This document shows, in pieces, positions 26,650 through 35,061 of a DNA stretch of 64,000 nt. Within the stretch, counting starts at the first letter, position 1, and each line of letters opens with the position of its first letter. The position numbers and the translations under genes are program-made. This DNA comes from Lentilactobacillus hilgardii DSM 20176 = ATCC 8290. GTDB lineage: Bacteria; Bacillota; Bacilli; Lactobacillales; Lactobacillaceae. Location: assembly GCF_000159315.1 (NCBI RefSeq), contig NZ_GG669994.1, positions 271,599-335,598 on the forward strand. Direction: 5' to 3'. The notes beneath the pieces are model-generated. The model was not told where the DNA came from. It did no database searches and saw only the letters and a list, made by a program, of their open reading frames with translations.

Positions 26650-27250
26650 ATAATGATAGTGTGAAAGTTTTCAGAACACATTAGAAAAGAACTGTTGGCG
26701 TATGGATAACGTTCTGAATAATTTCTAGTTAGCAATATTATACCTTGATTTGTGGGTTGGGAGAAGTTGCCGAAGCCACAAAACGGTATTTATGAATGCG
26801 AGTAGTTGGTTTTTCGATACAGAAACGGTGTTTTTAATAAATGCGTGAGTGAAAAAGGTCAGGGCAAAACAGATTATAAAAATACCTGTCGTATTTCGGA
26901 GTATTATGCGTTGAATTGAGTAATATGTTTAAAAAAATCATTCTGAAGACACCTTTTATAATTAGAAATTTAGAAATCTCTTAATTGCGTACCCTGATCG
27001 AAATCGCTTTAAATTGCAGAACGAAGTATTAACGTTATCGTCCACAAGCTTGGCAGAAAGAGTTGCAGAAAGTTCTTATAACTTAACGTCCGAAATGTCT
27101 AAACAAAGTTAACTGAAATTAGGCGACACATTGTCGACATTTGACCGACAATGTGTCGCCTAGAAAAGATAGATAATATTACTTTAACTTTAGAACTATG
27201 CCTTAAATTATTATGATAATTCTTCGAATACGTAAAATTTTATGTAAAAG
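26650..27250. other. Gene-poor region of about 600 bases
   Basis: It holds the pepX promoter side and little else that can be named. An open stretch of 49 codons without a start (about 26966-27112) ends at TAA 27110 and may be a gene scrap. A perfect 15-bp inverted repeat is at 27121-27161 (separate entry). No RNA gene was recognised. Confidence 0.5.
27121..27161. repeat. Perfect inverted repeat, hairpin without T tract
   Basis: AGGCGACACATTGTC and GACAATGTGTCGCCT are exact complements separated by 11 bases. Neither flank has a T run, so it is not a classical terminator. It could be an element terminus or a protein site. Confidence 0.7.
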
Positions 27251-27251
27251 A

Positions 27252-27275
27252 AAAAGCCCCTCACAGGAGGCTTTT
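27252..27275 (-). terminator. Terminator of cold shock gene
   Basis: On the minus strand AAAAGCCTCC-TGTG-AGGGGCTTTT followed by TTCTTTT. Confidence 0.85.
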
Positions 27276-27292
27276 ATTACTTTGATTTAACT

Positions 27293-27493
27293 TTAAGCAG
27301 GTGTAACGTTAGCTGCTTGTAAGCCACGGTCGCCTTTTTCAACATCAAGGGTAACTTTTTGACCTTCTTCAAGAGTCTTGAAGCCATCAGCGTTGATTGC
27401 TGAGAAATGAACGAATACGTCTGATCCGTTTTCAAGAGTGATAAAACCGTAACCTTTGTCGCCATTAAACCATTTAACTGTACCTTGTTCCAT
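27293..27493 (-). CDS. Cold shock protein (CspA family)
   Basis: A 66-residue protein starting at ATG 27493 ([10 protein letters not shown]) with GGAGG 8 bases upstream; open frame further upstream is leader. It is one OB-fold domain with both RNA-binding motifs: RNP1 KGYGFIT and RNP2 VFVHFSAI. Such proteins bind single-stranded RNA and keep it unfolded, in cold or in rapid growth. Monocistronic with its own terminator and a long leader. Confidence 0.95.
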   Translation of the reverse strand: MEQGTVKWFNGDKGYGFITLENGSDVFVHFSAINADGFKTLEEGQKVTLDVEKGDRGLQAANVTPA

Positions 27494-27856
27494 AAGATGA
27501 AACCTCCGTGCGCTGTGCGCAATTATAAATTTTGCATTTGAAACTTTTGAAGTAAGGAGACATCTTTGAAAACGCCGTACCAAATTTCGAAGTTAACCAA
27601 TACATTGATGGTAACTATACAGGTATCCTGGATAAATAGCAAGCATTATTAACCGATTATTGTGTTATTTTCAAAAATGTCATTGATGAATCACATACAG
27701 AGTAAGGATTACACGCTTAAAAATAATTTTGAAACAATTTAGAAATGAACCGAAAAAGTAAGTCTGCCAAACTTCCCTACAAAATTAATTAGTGTGATCG
27801 GAGGTTGTTTAAAGAAGATATAATAAAATAAAGCGATAGGAAGGAAGCCTTTATCA
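27494..27856. other. Divergent intergenic region, 363 bases, with csp leader
   Basis: Holds the 5' leader and promoter of the cold shock gene (minus strand; long leaders are usual for this family) and the promoter of the SDR gene (TATAAT at 27819-27824 on the plus strand, about 33 bases before ATG). No open frame or clear riboswitch structure seen. Confidence 0.5.
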
Positions 27857-28606
27857 ATGGCAAAACAACTGACAACATTAATTACCGGTGCGGATAAGGG
27901 AATTGGATTTCAAACAGCGTTGGAATTGGGTAAGAGGGGACACCATGTCTTGGTTGGTGCGCGAGACGTTGATCGGGGAAAAGAAGCGGTTGACCGATTA
28001 ACAAAGAATGGGATAATCGCTGACCTACTTAAAATTGATGTGACTGATCGGACAACCATTCAAGCAGCGGCAAGTCAGGTTATGACTAAATTCGGTTATC
28101 TTGATGTTTTGATCAACAATGCCGGTGTGGCTCTGGATCAGCATCAACCGGCTTCCAAGCTGTCAACTGAAGTCATGCAAAACGACTTTAAAGTTAACTT
28201 TTTTGGTGCGGTTGATGTGATTCAAGCCTTTTTACCTTTATTAAAGAAAGCCGATACTGCAAAGATTATTAACGTTTCCAGTAATATGGGCTCACTTGGG
28301 TTGGCAACCAATTCTGCTTCTCAATTTTATGGTGTAAATTCCTTAGGGTACCAGGCATCCAAGGCAGCCTTGAACTTTGCCACGATTTGTTTTGCTAAAG
28401 AATTGGCCGACACAACTATAACGGTTAATTCGGTTAACCCGGGTTGGACAGCAACCGAATTTGGCGGTCGTGACTTAAAGCAGTCGATACCATCCGGGAT
28501 GCAGTCGGTTAAGACCGGAGAGGCTCAAATTGTAAAATTGGCGAGTGATCCTGAAAATAAAATAACGATGACATTCACTGAAAATCAGGGGACATTACCG
28601 TGGTGA
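27857..28606 (+). CDS. SDR family NAD(P)-dependent oxidoreductase
   Basis: A 249-residue classical short-chain dehydrogenase. The cofactor motif TGADKGIG is at 10-17, NNAG at 87-90, the catalytic Ser about 141-142 in NVSSNMG, and YQASK with Tyr165 and Lys169. The basic GARDVDRG segment after strand 2 fits NADP binding. It reduces or oxidises a carbonyl compound, substrate unknown. AGGAAGG lies before ATG 27857. The cation antiporter gene follows after 61 bases and may be on the same transcript. Confidence 0.87.
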   Translation: MAKQLTTLITGADKGIGFQTALELGKRGHHVLVGARDVDRGKEAVDRLTKNGIIADLLKIDVTDRTTIQAAASQVMTKFGYLDVLINNAGVALDQHQPASKLSTEVMQNDFKVNFFGAVDVIQAFLPLLKKADTAKIINVSSNMGSLGLATNSASQFYGVNSLGYQASKAALNFATICFAKELADTTITVNSVNPGWTATEFGGRDLKQSIPSGMQSVKTGEAQIVKLASDPENKITMTFTENQGTLPW

Positions 28607-28667
28607 GAATTCAGCTTGAGATGGTATGATAAAAGTAATGATTTATTAAACGAAAGGCGGGTGTTGA

Positions 28668-29816
28668 ATGGGGTATATTGGACAGATTGCGTTAATTCTA
28701 ATTGCAACATTACTAGCAGGTGCGATCAGCCAGAGATTGACAATGCCGGCGGTCATTGGTCAGCTTTTGGTCGGTGTTGTATTAGGCCCAGGTGTTTTTA
28801 ATGTTCTTCAGAATACCGAGTTAATGCATGCCGGGTCTGAAATTGGCGTCATTATGTTGATGTTTATTGCCGGGATTGAAAGTGATTTGGATTTATTGAA
28901 AAAGTATTTTAAACCGGCGATGAATGTTGCGATGATTGGGGTGCTCTTCCCGATGATTGTTTTTTACGGTTACGGGCAACTAATGGGACAGTCATTTGAA
29001 AAGGCGATTTTTTGGGGTGTGATCTTTGCTGCCACATCGGTTTCGATTAGTGTTGAAGTGCTTCGGGAATATAATAGCCTAAATACAAAAGAGGGTGCCA
29101 CGATTCTTGGTGCCGCGGTGGTTGATGATATTATTGCGGTTATCCTGCTGAGCATTTTTGTAAGTGCGTTTGGCGTGGGTGATTCTCAAAAGATGAATTT
29201 GGTACAGTCAACACTGTTTCAGTTGCTGTACTTTGCTGGTGTCGTTGTCCTCGTTAAGTGGTTGGCACCGATTATCCTGAGAGTGGCCAAACGGCTGCCT
29301 GTACGTGGGGCAGTACCAATTACATCGCTGTTTCTGTGCCTTTCCATGGCATGGGTGGCGGATACAATCGGATTAAGTTCGGTTGTCGGCGCATTTTTTG
29401 CGGGCGTGGCTGTATCACAAACCGATTTTCAAGATGAGGTATCGGATAGTATCAGTTCAGTTGGCTATACATTCTTTATTCCGATCTTTTTTGTGAGTAT
29501 CGGATTGGATATGACGTTTGGCGGTCTGCTTCATAACTTGGGCTTTGTTATTGTGATGACCTTGCTGGCAATTGTGACCAAATTATTTGGTGGTGCTATT
29601 GGTGCGGCGATAACGAAAATGAATTGGCATTCGGCATTTGCGATTGGTTCAGGAATGGTGTCACGGGGCGAAATGGCTCTGATTATTGCCCAAATCGGGT
29701 TGTCTGCTCATTTATTGGTAACAAATCTATATTCGGAAATTATTATCGTTATCGTTTTATCAACCATTATTGCTCCAATGCTATTAAAATGGAGTTTAAA
29801 GAAGACCGGTGCATAG
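28668..29816 (+). CDS. Monovalent cation:proton antiporter (CPA2 type)
   Basis: A 382-residue protein with about twelve membrane segments and no C-terminal regulatory domain. GQLLVGVVLGPGVF in segment 2 and the paired acidic residues in AAVVDDIIAVIL (about 150) are the ion-binding marks of the Na_H_Exchanger family (CPA2, NapA/KefB-like). It exchanges Na+ or K+ for H+ across the membrane, used in pH and salt balance. AGGCGGG lies 8 bases before ATG 28668. Confidence 0.85.
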   Translation: MGYIGQIALILIATLLAGAISQRLTMPAVIGQLLVGVVLGPGVFNVLQNTELMHAGSEIGVIMLMFIAGIESDLDLLKKYFKPAMNVAMIGVLFPMIVFYGYGQLMGQSFEKAIFWGVIFAATSVSISVEVLREYNSLNTKEGATILGAAVVDDIIAVILLSIFVSAFGVGDSQKMNLVQSTLFQLLYFAGVVVLVKWLAPIILRVAKRLPVRGAVPITSLFLCLSMAWVADTIGLSSVVGAFFAGVAVSQTDFQDEVSDSISSVGYTFFIPIFFVSIGLDMTFGGLLHNLGFVIVMTLLAIVTKLFGGAIGAAITKMNWHSAFAIGSGMVSRGEMALIIAQIGLSAHLLVTNLYSEIIIVIVLSTIIAPMLLKWSLKKTGA

Positions 29817-29859
29817 GTCGGACTTTTGAAAAGTTGAGATATTGAGAGGAGAGAGTGAC

Positions 29860-30288
29860 ATGGTTACTGAATTTGCAAGCGGCGCCGTTGTCTACAACGT
29901 TCAGGACGGTGAGATCTGTTATCTGTTGTTACAAAGTGCGACTGATGATTTTTGGGGATTGCCGAAGGGGCATGTGGAACCTTACGAAAATTTAATTCAG
30001 ACGGCGGTTCGGGAGATTAAGGAAGAAACAAGTTTGGATACGCGTATCGATGCCAAGTTTAAAGAGACAATCGATTATGATATGAAAAACGGGCACCACA
30101 AGACGGTTACTTTCTTTGTCAGTAAAGTTGCTCCCAATGTTTCGGTTACCCGCCAAGTTGAGGAAATTAATTCGTTTGGCTGGTTTAATTACAAAGATGC
30201 CTACGATAAATTAACATATGACAATTTAAGACAACTGTTAAAAGATGCGGACAGATACATTCGAACTAAAGAAGGAATCGGGGATTAG
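29860..30288 (+). CDS. Nudix hydrolase
   Basis: Start set at ATG 29860 (MVTEFASGAVVY), with GAGAGGAGAG just upstream; the ATG at 29842 lies before that site. 142 residues. The Nudix box is complete: GHVEPYENLIQTAVREIKEET (G-x5-E-x7-REUxEE). The plan, with WGLPKGHVE before the box and a late Tyr-rich segment, resembles diadenosine tetraphosphate (Ap4A) hydrolases more than MutT. Substrate is inference. It ends 6 bases before the guanylate-kinase-like gene, so the two are one unit. Confidence 0.85.
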   Translation: MVTEFASGAVVYNVQDGEICYLLLQSATDDFWGLPKGHVEPYENLIQTAVREIKEETSLDTRIDAKFKETIDYDMKNGHHKTVTFFVSKVAPNVSVTRQVEEINSFGWFNYKDAYDKLTYDNLRQLLKDADRYIRTKEGIGD

Positions 30289-30294
30289 TGTGCA

Positions 30295-30858
30295 ATGGAA
30301 AATCGAGTTTTTGTGATTACCGGTGCAGCCGGGAGTGGGAAAACCACGATTCGAAATTATTTACATGATAAGTATGGCATGCCACGTGTGATTACGCATA
30401 CAACACGACCACCCCGGGAAAACGAAAAGAATGGCGTTGACTATTATTTCGAAACAAAGGACTCTTTTTCTCATAACCATTATTTAGAATCGGTTTTGTA
30501 CGCGGGCAATTACTATGGGTCATCGTATGAAGGATTGGAGAATGCGTGGCAGAAAAAGTCGTGTGCCTGTATTGTATTGGATGGTGCGGGTGCAGTGACT
30601 TATAAGCGTAAACTGGGCGAAAAAGCGGTCATTATTTTCTTAAAAGTAGGGGATACCGAAATTCTAAAAAAACGGATGGAAATTCGCGGTGATGATACAA
30701 CAATGGTTGCCAAACGCGTTAAGAGTGAGGAATATGCACGTGATTTGGAAATGCCTACCCAGTTGAAAGGAAAAGCATTCGAAATTTTGAATACGGATCT
30801 AAAACGGACTAAGGCACAAGTTGACAAGATTGTCGCTAAGTATCCACACGAGGGATAG
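30295..30858 (+). CDS. Guanylate-kinase-like P-loop protein
   Basis: A 187-residue protein with the P-loop GAAGSGKTT (11-19) and the guanylate-kinase signature THTTRPPRENEKNGVDYYF (35-53). GMP-binding residues of true enzymes (Arg, Tyr and the acidic pair in this region) appear kept, and the lid RMEIRGDD is visible about 120-127. It is slightly shorter than housekeeping Gmk (about 205) and lies outside the usual gmk-rpoZ operon, so it is probably a paralogue. The reaction expected is GMP + ATP to GDP + ADP. Its partner gene is the Nudix hydrolase 6 bases upstream. Confidence 0.8.
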   Translation: MENRVFVITGAAGSGKTTIRNYLHDKYGMPRVITHTTRPPRENEKNGVDYYFETKDSFSHNHYLESVLYAGNYYGSSYEGLENAWQKKSCACIVLDGAGAVTYKRKLGEKAVIIFLKVGDTEILKKRMEIRGDDTTMVAKRVKSEEYARDLEMPTQLKGKAFEILNTDLKRTKAQVDKIVAKYPHEG

Positions 30859-30907
30859 AATGTTGTTGAGAAGCGTCCTTTATGTTACTATTAATTGTAT
30901 AGTAAAC

Positions 30908-30920
30908 AGTAATCATTACT
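30908..30920. promoter_or_regulatory. Zur-box-like palindrome before Fur-family gene
   Basis: AGTAATCATTACT is a perfect palindrome around C. Its core GTAAT-N-ATTAC equals the core of the Bacillus Zur box. It lies 42 bases before the regulator start, so autoregulation is probable. Binding is inference. Confidence 0.5.
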
Positions 30921-30961
30921 AATGTGTAACTCTTGTCAAATGAAAAGTAAAGGTGATTTCA

Positions 30962-31405
30962 ATGCCTGCAGCAATTGAAGAAGCAATGCGTCTATTAAAA
31001 ACTAATAATTTTAAAATAACCAAACAGCGTAAAGCCATGCTGGAGTATCTTGTCGACACAGCCACCAAACGTTTTGTCGAGGTTACCAGCATTGATGATT
31101 TTATGCGGCAAACATTTCCAAAGATGAGTCATAATACCATTTATCGCAATATTTCAGAATTTGCAGATCTGGGAATTGTTGAACGCCAGATACAGGGTGA
31201 TCGGGCTTCAGTGAAGTTTCAGTGCGATTTTCAACACGAACATCATCACCACTTTATTTGTAGCAACTGCGGCAAAGTCATTGAATTAAAAGATTGTCCA
31301 CTAAGTGATGCTATCACAACACAACTTGGCGGATGTGAAATTACCGGGCATCTTTTTCAAATCTATGGTCTTTGTCCCGAGTGCGCTAATTTAAAGAATA
31401 ATTAA
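30962..31405 (+). CDS. Fur family metalloregulator (probably Zur)
   Basis: Start ATG 30962 (MPAAIEEAM) with AAAGGTG 9 bases upstream. 147 residues: an N-terminal winged helix (NNFKITKQRKAMLEYL, then FPKMSHNTIYRNI) and a C-terminal metal-sensing dimer domain with the His-rich EHHHHFICSNCG and the second CPEC pair, i.e. two CxxC motifs holding a structural zinc. The palindrome in its promoter has the core GTAATNATTAC of Zur boxes, which favours zinc uptake control over iron or peroxide sensing. PerR cannot be excluded from the protein alone. Confidence 0.85.
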   Translation: MPAAIEEAMRLLKTNNFKITKQRKAMLEYLVDTATKRFVEVTSIDDFMRQTFPKMSHNTIYRNISEFADLGIVERQIQGDRASVKFQCDFQHEHHHHFICSNCGKVIELKDCPLSDAITTQLGGCEITGHLFQIYGLCPECANLKNN

Positions 31406-31480
31406 TCAAAAATTCAAGATTTGTTGATAAAATTGTGCGATAATGTGGTTTACTAATTTAGAGAATAGGAAGTTTTTTGA

Positions 31481-32143
31481 ATGGATAATAGAATTCCGCC
31501 ATTAGTAACGCCATTTGCAATCTTATCGATTTGTTTGGCACTTGGAGCGACTAACGTAGTGGCTAATAAAGTCACGGGAACTAGTGAGGGAACGCCTACC
31601 TCCACTCAAACGACCAGCCAAAAGAATATGACCAATTCGATTTATGGTAAAACGACTCCTAAAAAGGATGATACCATCAATAACGATAAGGCCAAAGAAT
31701 CTTCAGAGAAGGCTAAGGAGTCTTCGGAAAAGGCTGCAAAAGAATCGTCGCTTAAAGAAAAACAAAAACAATCGTCATCTGCTAAGAAAGCATCATCCGA
31801 CGCTAATGAAAGCAGCGATACGAATACGGATGATACATCCAGCAGTGATAACGGTACAACCGGTACGACAACCAAGAAGTCGGGAACTACGACAAATAAG
31901 TCAAATACAAACTCGAAGTCGAATACGGGGACAACCAAAAAATCCAACAATACAACTGGGAACACTGGGACAACTGGCGATACAAATAAAGATAATACGA
32001 CTGATAATCAGACAACCGGGCAAACTAACGATGGCAACACCGGTAATACAGGAACAACAACCAATAATAGCCCGACAAATTCCACAGGTACAAATAATGA
32101 CGATACGACAACTCAACAGAATACGACTGGAGGTGGTCAATAA
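31481..32143 (+). CDS. Low-complexity Ser/Thr/Asn-rich surface protein
   Basis: A 220-residue protein with one N-terminal membrane segment (PLVTPFAILSICLALGA, about 7-23) then a fully disordered, polar stretch. Residues about 65-95 are a KAKESSEK-type repeat of charged Lys/Glu/Ser; from about 110 to the end it is Thr, Asn, Gly and Ser with repeated TGTT and TNN. There is no LPxTG motif. It likely hangs outside the cell from its membrane anchor, like a spacer. Its stop TAA shares a base with the ATG of the next gene (TAATG), so the two are translationally coupled. Function unknown. Confidence 0.6.
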   Translation: MDNRIPPLVTPFAILSICLALGATNVVANKVTGTSEGTPTSTQTTSQKNMTNSIYGKTTPKKDDTINNDKAKESSEKAKESSEKAAKESSLKEKQKQSSSAKKASSDANESSDTNTDDTSSSDNGTTGTTTKKSGTTTNKSNTNSKSNTGTTKKSNNTTGNTGTTGDTNKDNTTDNQTTGQTNDGNTGNTGTTTNNSPTNSTGTNNDDTTTQQNTTGGGQ

Positions 32144-32979
32144 TGTTTAGTTTTCTGGATATGATTAATCATTACCTTGGCTACTTCAATATTAACGTTG
32201 CGGTTAAAAGTCGAATTTATACGGTCCTGGGATTTTTAGGCAACATCTATTTGTTTTATATCAGCTTTCGGTTTTTACAAAATAAATTCTACTCAAAGGG
32301 CTTTCTAATTTTAGCGGTCTCAATTATTTTGTTGTACTTTTTAATTTGTAATTTCTTTTACTATTTTACGAAGAAGCAGCCGTGGTTTGATATTTCCCCA
32401 AAACTAGCGAGAATGTTGCATCTTCAGCCTCATGAAAAAGAAATTCAGGCAAACTCCAAGATGGGCAACACAGTGATTCAGGAACCATATAATCGTCAAG
32501 ATAATGCAGCGAATGGGATCTTTGACGAGCAGCACGTTTTGCCGGCTAAAATTGATGTGTCACCGTCCGAACAGATGAATCTCAATCGATTGGTCGCCCA
32601 AATGCAGCAGCAACAGCTTTTTCGAGCTGATTATAATGGCATGGATGATCGAAAACTTTACGAACTGTTGAAGATTAATGGCGGCAAGCCGATTTATGCA
32701 ATTGGCAAGGGTGTTATGATGCCTTATTTTGAGATGAGACATCAGAATAACGCGTTGATTGTATATGCGGGATTGAATCAAGCTGAGATTTATCCGGTAG
32801 GTTCGATCAAGCGGGTTGGCCTACAGTCAATTCGGTCGATTGACCTTTCTGATTTGAAACTTTATTTGGCTTCTGCTGAATTATTTGGCGGACCATATAA
32901 AGAAATCGGCCGGGTTGGGGTCCTTGAGCACACCCAGAATTACACGTTACGGGTAAGTGTCGCTTATAAGAAACTCTGA
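32143..32979 (+). CDS. Membrane protein of unknown function (DUF6681-like)
   Basis: A 278-residue protein with two or three membrane segments near the start (about 25-75) and a soluble C-terminal half. The C-terminal part has a barrel-like segment, IKRVGLQSIRSIDLSDLKLYLA and following. The plan resembles a Lactobacillaceae-specific family I remember as DUF6681; that name is from memory. Coupled with the disordered protein upstream (shared base at the TAATG), so the two probably form one envelope complex. Terminator follows. Confidence 0.6.
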   Translation: MFSFLDMINHYLGYFNINVAVKSRIYTVLGFLGNIYLFYISFRFLQNKFYSKGFLILAVSIILLYFLICNFFYYFTKKQPWFDISPKLARMLHLQPHEKEIQANSKMGNTVIQEPYNRQDNAANGIFDEQHVLPAKIDVSPSEQMNLNRLVAQMQQQQLFRADYNGMDDRKLYELLKINGGKPIYAIGKGVMMPYFEMRHQNNALIVYAGLNQAEIYPVGSIKRVGLQSIRSIDLSDLKLYLASAELFGGPYKEIGRVGVLEHTQNYTLRVSVAYKKL

Positions 32980-33014
32980 TAGATGAGAAACGGTTAATAT
33001 TAAAATATAACGTT

Positions 33015-33050
33015 AAGAAGTTTGGGACATCGTTTGTTCCGAACTTCTTT
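33015..33050 (+). terminator. Terminator after 32143 gene
   Basis: AAGAAGTTTGGGACA pairs with TGTTCCGAACTTCTT and a T run follows. Confidence 0.85.
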
Positions 33051-33377
33051 TTGATTGGCAAAAATACGAAGGAAAAAGGTACTTTTGAACATACACATGT
33101 CAGACTTTGATTCAATATTCAATAGCCGATTTCTATGCTTGTTATGATGTGTTTTGAACACTTTTTCTGCGTTCTCTTTTCTTTTTACGAAAATTCCTGT
33201 AAAATTGTTATACATTAGATAATTTTAACGATCTTTTTCTTTTTCACATTTTGATACAATCAGTTCGAGTGTTGAACTGTTAATCTATCACAGCGGTGTT
33301 TCATAGCAAAATAACGGTTAAACAAGACGTGGATGACAGGAAATGTTACATGCCCCTAAATTTAATGTTACATTTTT

Positions 33378-33406
33378 TTGACCTCATGTCACTTTTAACC
33401 TAAACT
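33378..33406 (+). promoter_or_regulatory. Promoter of the glutamine-type ABC operon
   Basis: TTGACC (33378-33383), 17 bases, TAAACT (33401-33406), about 60 bases before the first start codon. Confidence 0.6.
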
Positions 33407-33423
33407 GGAGATAGATTCATTCT

Positions 33424-33445
33424 TAGACAATTCTAATATTGTCTA
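33424..33445. promoter_or_regulatory. Palindrome in operon leader
   Basis: TAGACAAT and ATTGTCTA are exact complements around 6 bases, right before the ribosome binding site (GGAGG at 33451). It could be an RNA hairpin or a repressor site. Confidence 0.45.
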
Positions 33446-33463
33446 CTATTGGAGGAAAATAAC

Positions 33464-34204
33464 ATGGCAATGATCGAATTTCAAGATGTACAAAAGTACT
33501 ATGGCAATTTCCATGCATTGAAAGATATTAATCTTAAAATTGAAGCAGGTGAGACTGTCGTTTTAATCGGGCCTTCAGGTTCAGGTAAATCTACTTTAAT
33601 CCGAACGGTTAATGGTTTGGAACGGATTCAAGAAGGAAAATTAATCGTTAACGGACAGGATTTAGCGAACAAAAAGACCGATATTAACCGAATCCGCAAA
33701 AATGTTGGGATGGTTTTTCAACATTTTAACTTATATGCAAACAAAACAATTATGGAAAACATTATGTTGGCACCACGGATTGTATTGCACCGTAATGAGG
33801 ATGAGAATCGAAAGATTGCGTTGGAGCTGTTGGATCAGGTTGGTCTTCGAAGCCAGGCCGAGAAGCTTCCGGCACAGCTTTCAGGTGGCCAACAGCAACG
33901 AATCGCAATTGCCCGTTCATTAGCAATGCGTCCAAAATGCTTGCTGTTTGATGAGCCAACCAGTGCCCTTGATCCTGAAATGATTGATGATGTTTTGAAC
34001 GTTATGAAAGATATTGCCCGTGACTCGGACATGACAATGTTGGTTGTTACCCATGAAATGGGCTTTGCTCGTGAAGTGGCCAACCGGGTTGTCTTCATGG
34101 ATGACGGTCGCATTTTGGAAGATGACAGCAGTGAAAAGTTCTTTGATGGTGAACCAACCAATGAGCGTGCACGACAATTTCTTGGGAAAATTATCACTCA
34201 CTAA
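33464..34204 (+). CDS. glnQ: Amino acid ABC transporter ATP-binding protein (glutamine type)
   Basis: Start ATG 33464 (MAMIEFQD) with GGAGG 8 bases upstream. 246 residues: Walker A GPSGSGKST (36-44), Q-loop VFQHFNLYANKT, signature LSGGQQQR, Walker B CLLFDEPTSALD and the switch His in VVTHEMG. These are the usual motifs of the polar amino acid (PAAT) group. It powers import with the lipoprotein and two permeases that follow. The specificity (glutamine, glutamate or another polar amino acid) cannot be fixed from sequence by eye. Confidence 0.9.
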   Translation: MAMIEFQDVQKYYGNFHALKDINLKIEAGETVVLIGPSGSGKSTLIRTVNGLERIQEGKLIVNGQDLANKKTDINRIRKNVGMVFQHFNLYANKTIMENIMLAPRIVLHRNEDENRKIALELLDQVGLRSQAEKLPAQLSGGQQQRIAIARSLAMRPKCLLFDEPTSALDPEMIDDVLNVMKDIARDSDMTMLVVTHEMGFAREVANRVVFMDDGRILEDDSSEKFFDGEPTNERARQFLGKIITH

Positions 34205-34227
34205 AACGTCGAATTGGAGGAAACATC

Positions 34228-35061
34228 ATGAGAAAGATCTTATCAAGGGTTGGATTGGTTGTTGCACTACTGATCATGGTTGTTTCACTGGGTGCCTGCA
34301 GTAGCACTTCCGGTTCGAAACGCGATGTTCTAAAGGACGACAAACAATCCAATACAATTACTTGGGGTGTTAAAGCCGATACCAAGCTATTCGGTCTTAT
34401 GGATGTGAAGGATAACCAAATCAAAGGATTTGAAGTTGACCTCGCTAAAGCAATGACCAAAGAGATTCTTGGTAAAAAAGGCAAAGCCCGTTTTATTCAA
34501 GTTACAAGTCAGACCCGAATGCCATTACTGGCAAACGGAAATATTGATGCCATTATGGCAACAATGACGATTACACCGCAACGTGCCGAACAGGTTGACT
34601 TTTCACGTTCATACTTTGATGCCGGACAAGCAATCCTGGTTAAGGATGGCAGTCCGATTAAAAATGTTCGGAGTCTAAATCGTAAAGGTGCCGTAGTTCT
34701 TGGTGTTGTTGGTTCAAACTCAGTTCAAAATATTAAGAAATTCGCACCCAAAGCGCGAGTACTTCAACTGTCTGATTATTCGCAGGCACTAACTGCGTTG
34801 AAGTCCGGTCAAGGTGATGCCTTAACAACTGATAACGGTATTCTTTACGGGATGTCAATCGAAAATCCCGGTTATTCCGTTGTTGGCGGGACTTTTACCA
34901 AGGAGCCATATGGAATTGCAACAGCCAAAGGTCAACGACCATTTCATAATGCAATTAATCATGCATTGACGAAGGTTGAAAATTCCGGTGAATATAATAA
35001 GCTCATCTACAAGTGGTTCCATAATGTTAAGGGCTTTGATATGAAGGGGGCAGAACGATGA
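34228..35061 (+). CDS. Amino acid ABC transporter substrate-binding lipoprotein
   Basis: 277 residues with a lipoprotein signal, lipobox LGAC with Cys24. The mature part has NTITWGVKADTKLFGLMD at the start and IKGFEVDLAKAM, the pattern of family 3 solute-binding proteins (SBP_bac_3), with TMTITPQRAEQVDFS and a late domain hinge. It catches the amino acid outside the cell and gives it to the permeases. It overlaps the next gene by four bases (ATGA at 35058), so it is coupled. Ribosome site GGAGG before ATG 34228. Confidence 0.9.
   Translation: MRKILSRVGLVVALLIMVVSLGACSSTSGSKRDVLKDDKQSNTITWGVKADTKLFGLMDVKDNQIKGFEVDLAKAMTKEILGKKGKARFIQVTSQTRMPLLANGNIDAIMATMTITPQRAEQVDFSRSYFDAGQAILVKDGSPIKNVRSLNRKGAVVLGVVGSNSVQNIKKFAPKARVLQLSDYSQALTALKSGQGDALTTDNGILYGMSIENPGYSVVGGTFTKEPYGIATAKGQRPFHNAINHALTKVENSGEYNKLIYKWFHNVKGFDMKGAER

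Larger units (their letters stand above)
33052..33463. other. Intergenic region of about 410 bases before the glutamine-type ABC operon
   Basis: Contains a promoter and a leader palindrome (separate entries) close to the operon and a direct repeat AATGTTACAT (about 33342 and 33364). The first 280 bases are AT-rich with nothing recognisable. Confidence 0.5.

Noticed and set aside
26966-27112. 49-codon open stretch ending at TAA 27110
   Set aside because: No start codon with a ribosome site, no family match; kept only as a possible scrap.
31642-31965. Minus-strand open frame coding a Val/Leu/Phe-rich hydrophobic protein
   Set aside because: It is the complement of the low-complexity Ser/Thr/Asn gene; codon pattern produces it automatically and it has no ribosome site.
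31644-32150. Plus-strand open frame rich in Arg, Ile and Gln
   Set aside because: Alternative frame of the same low-complexity gene, no start signal.
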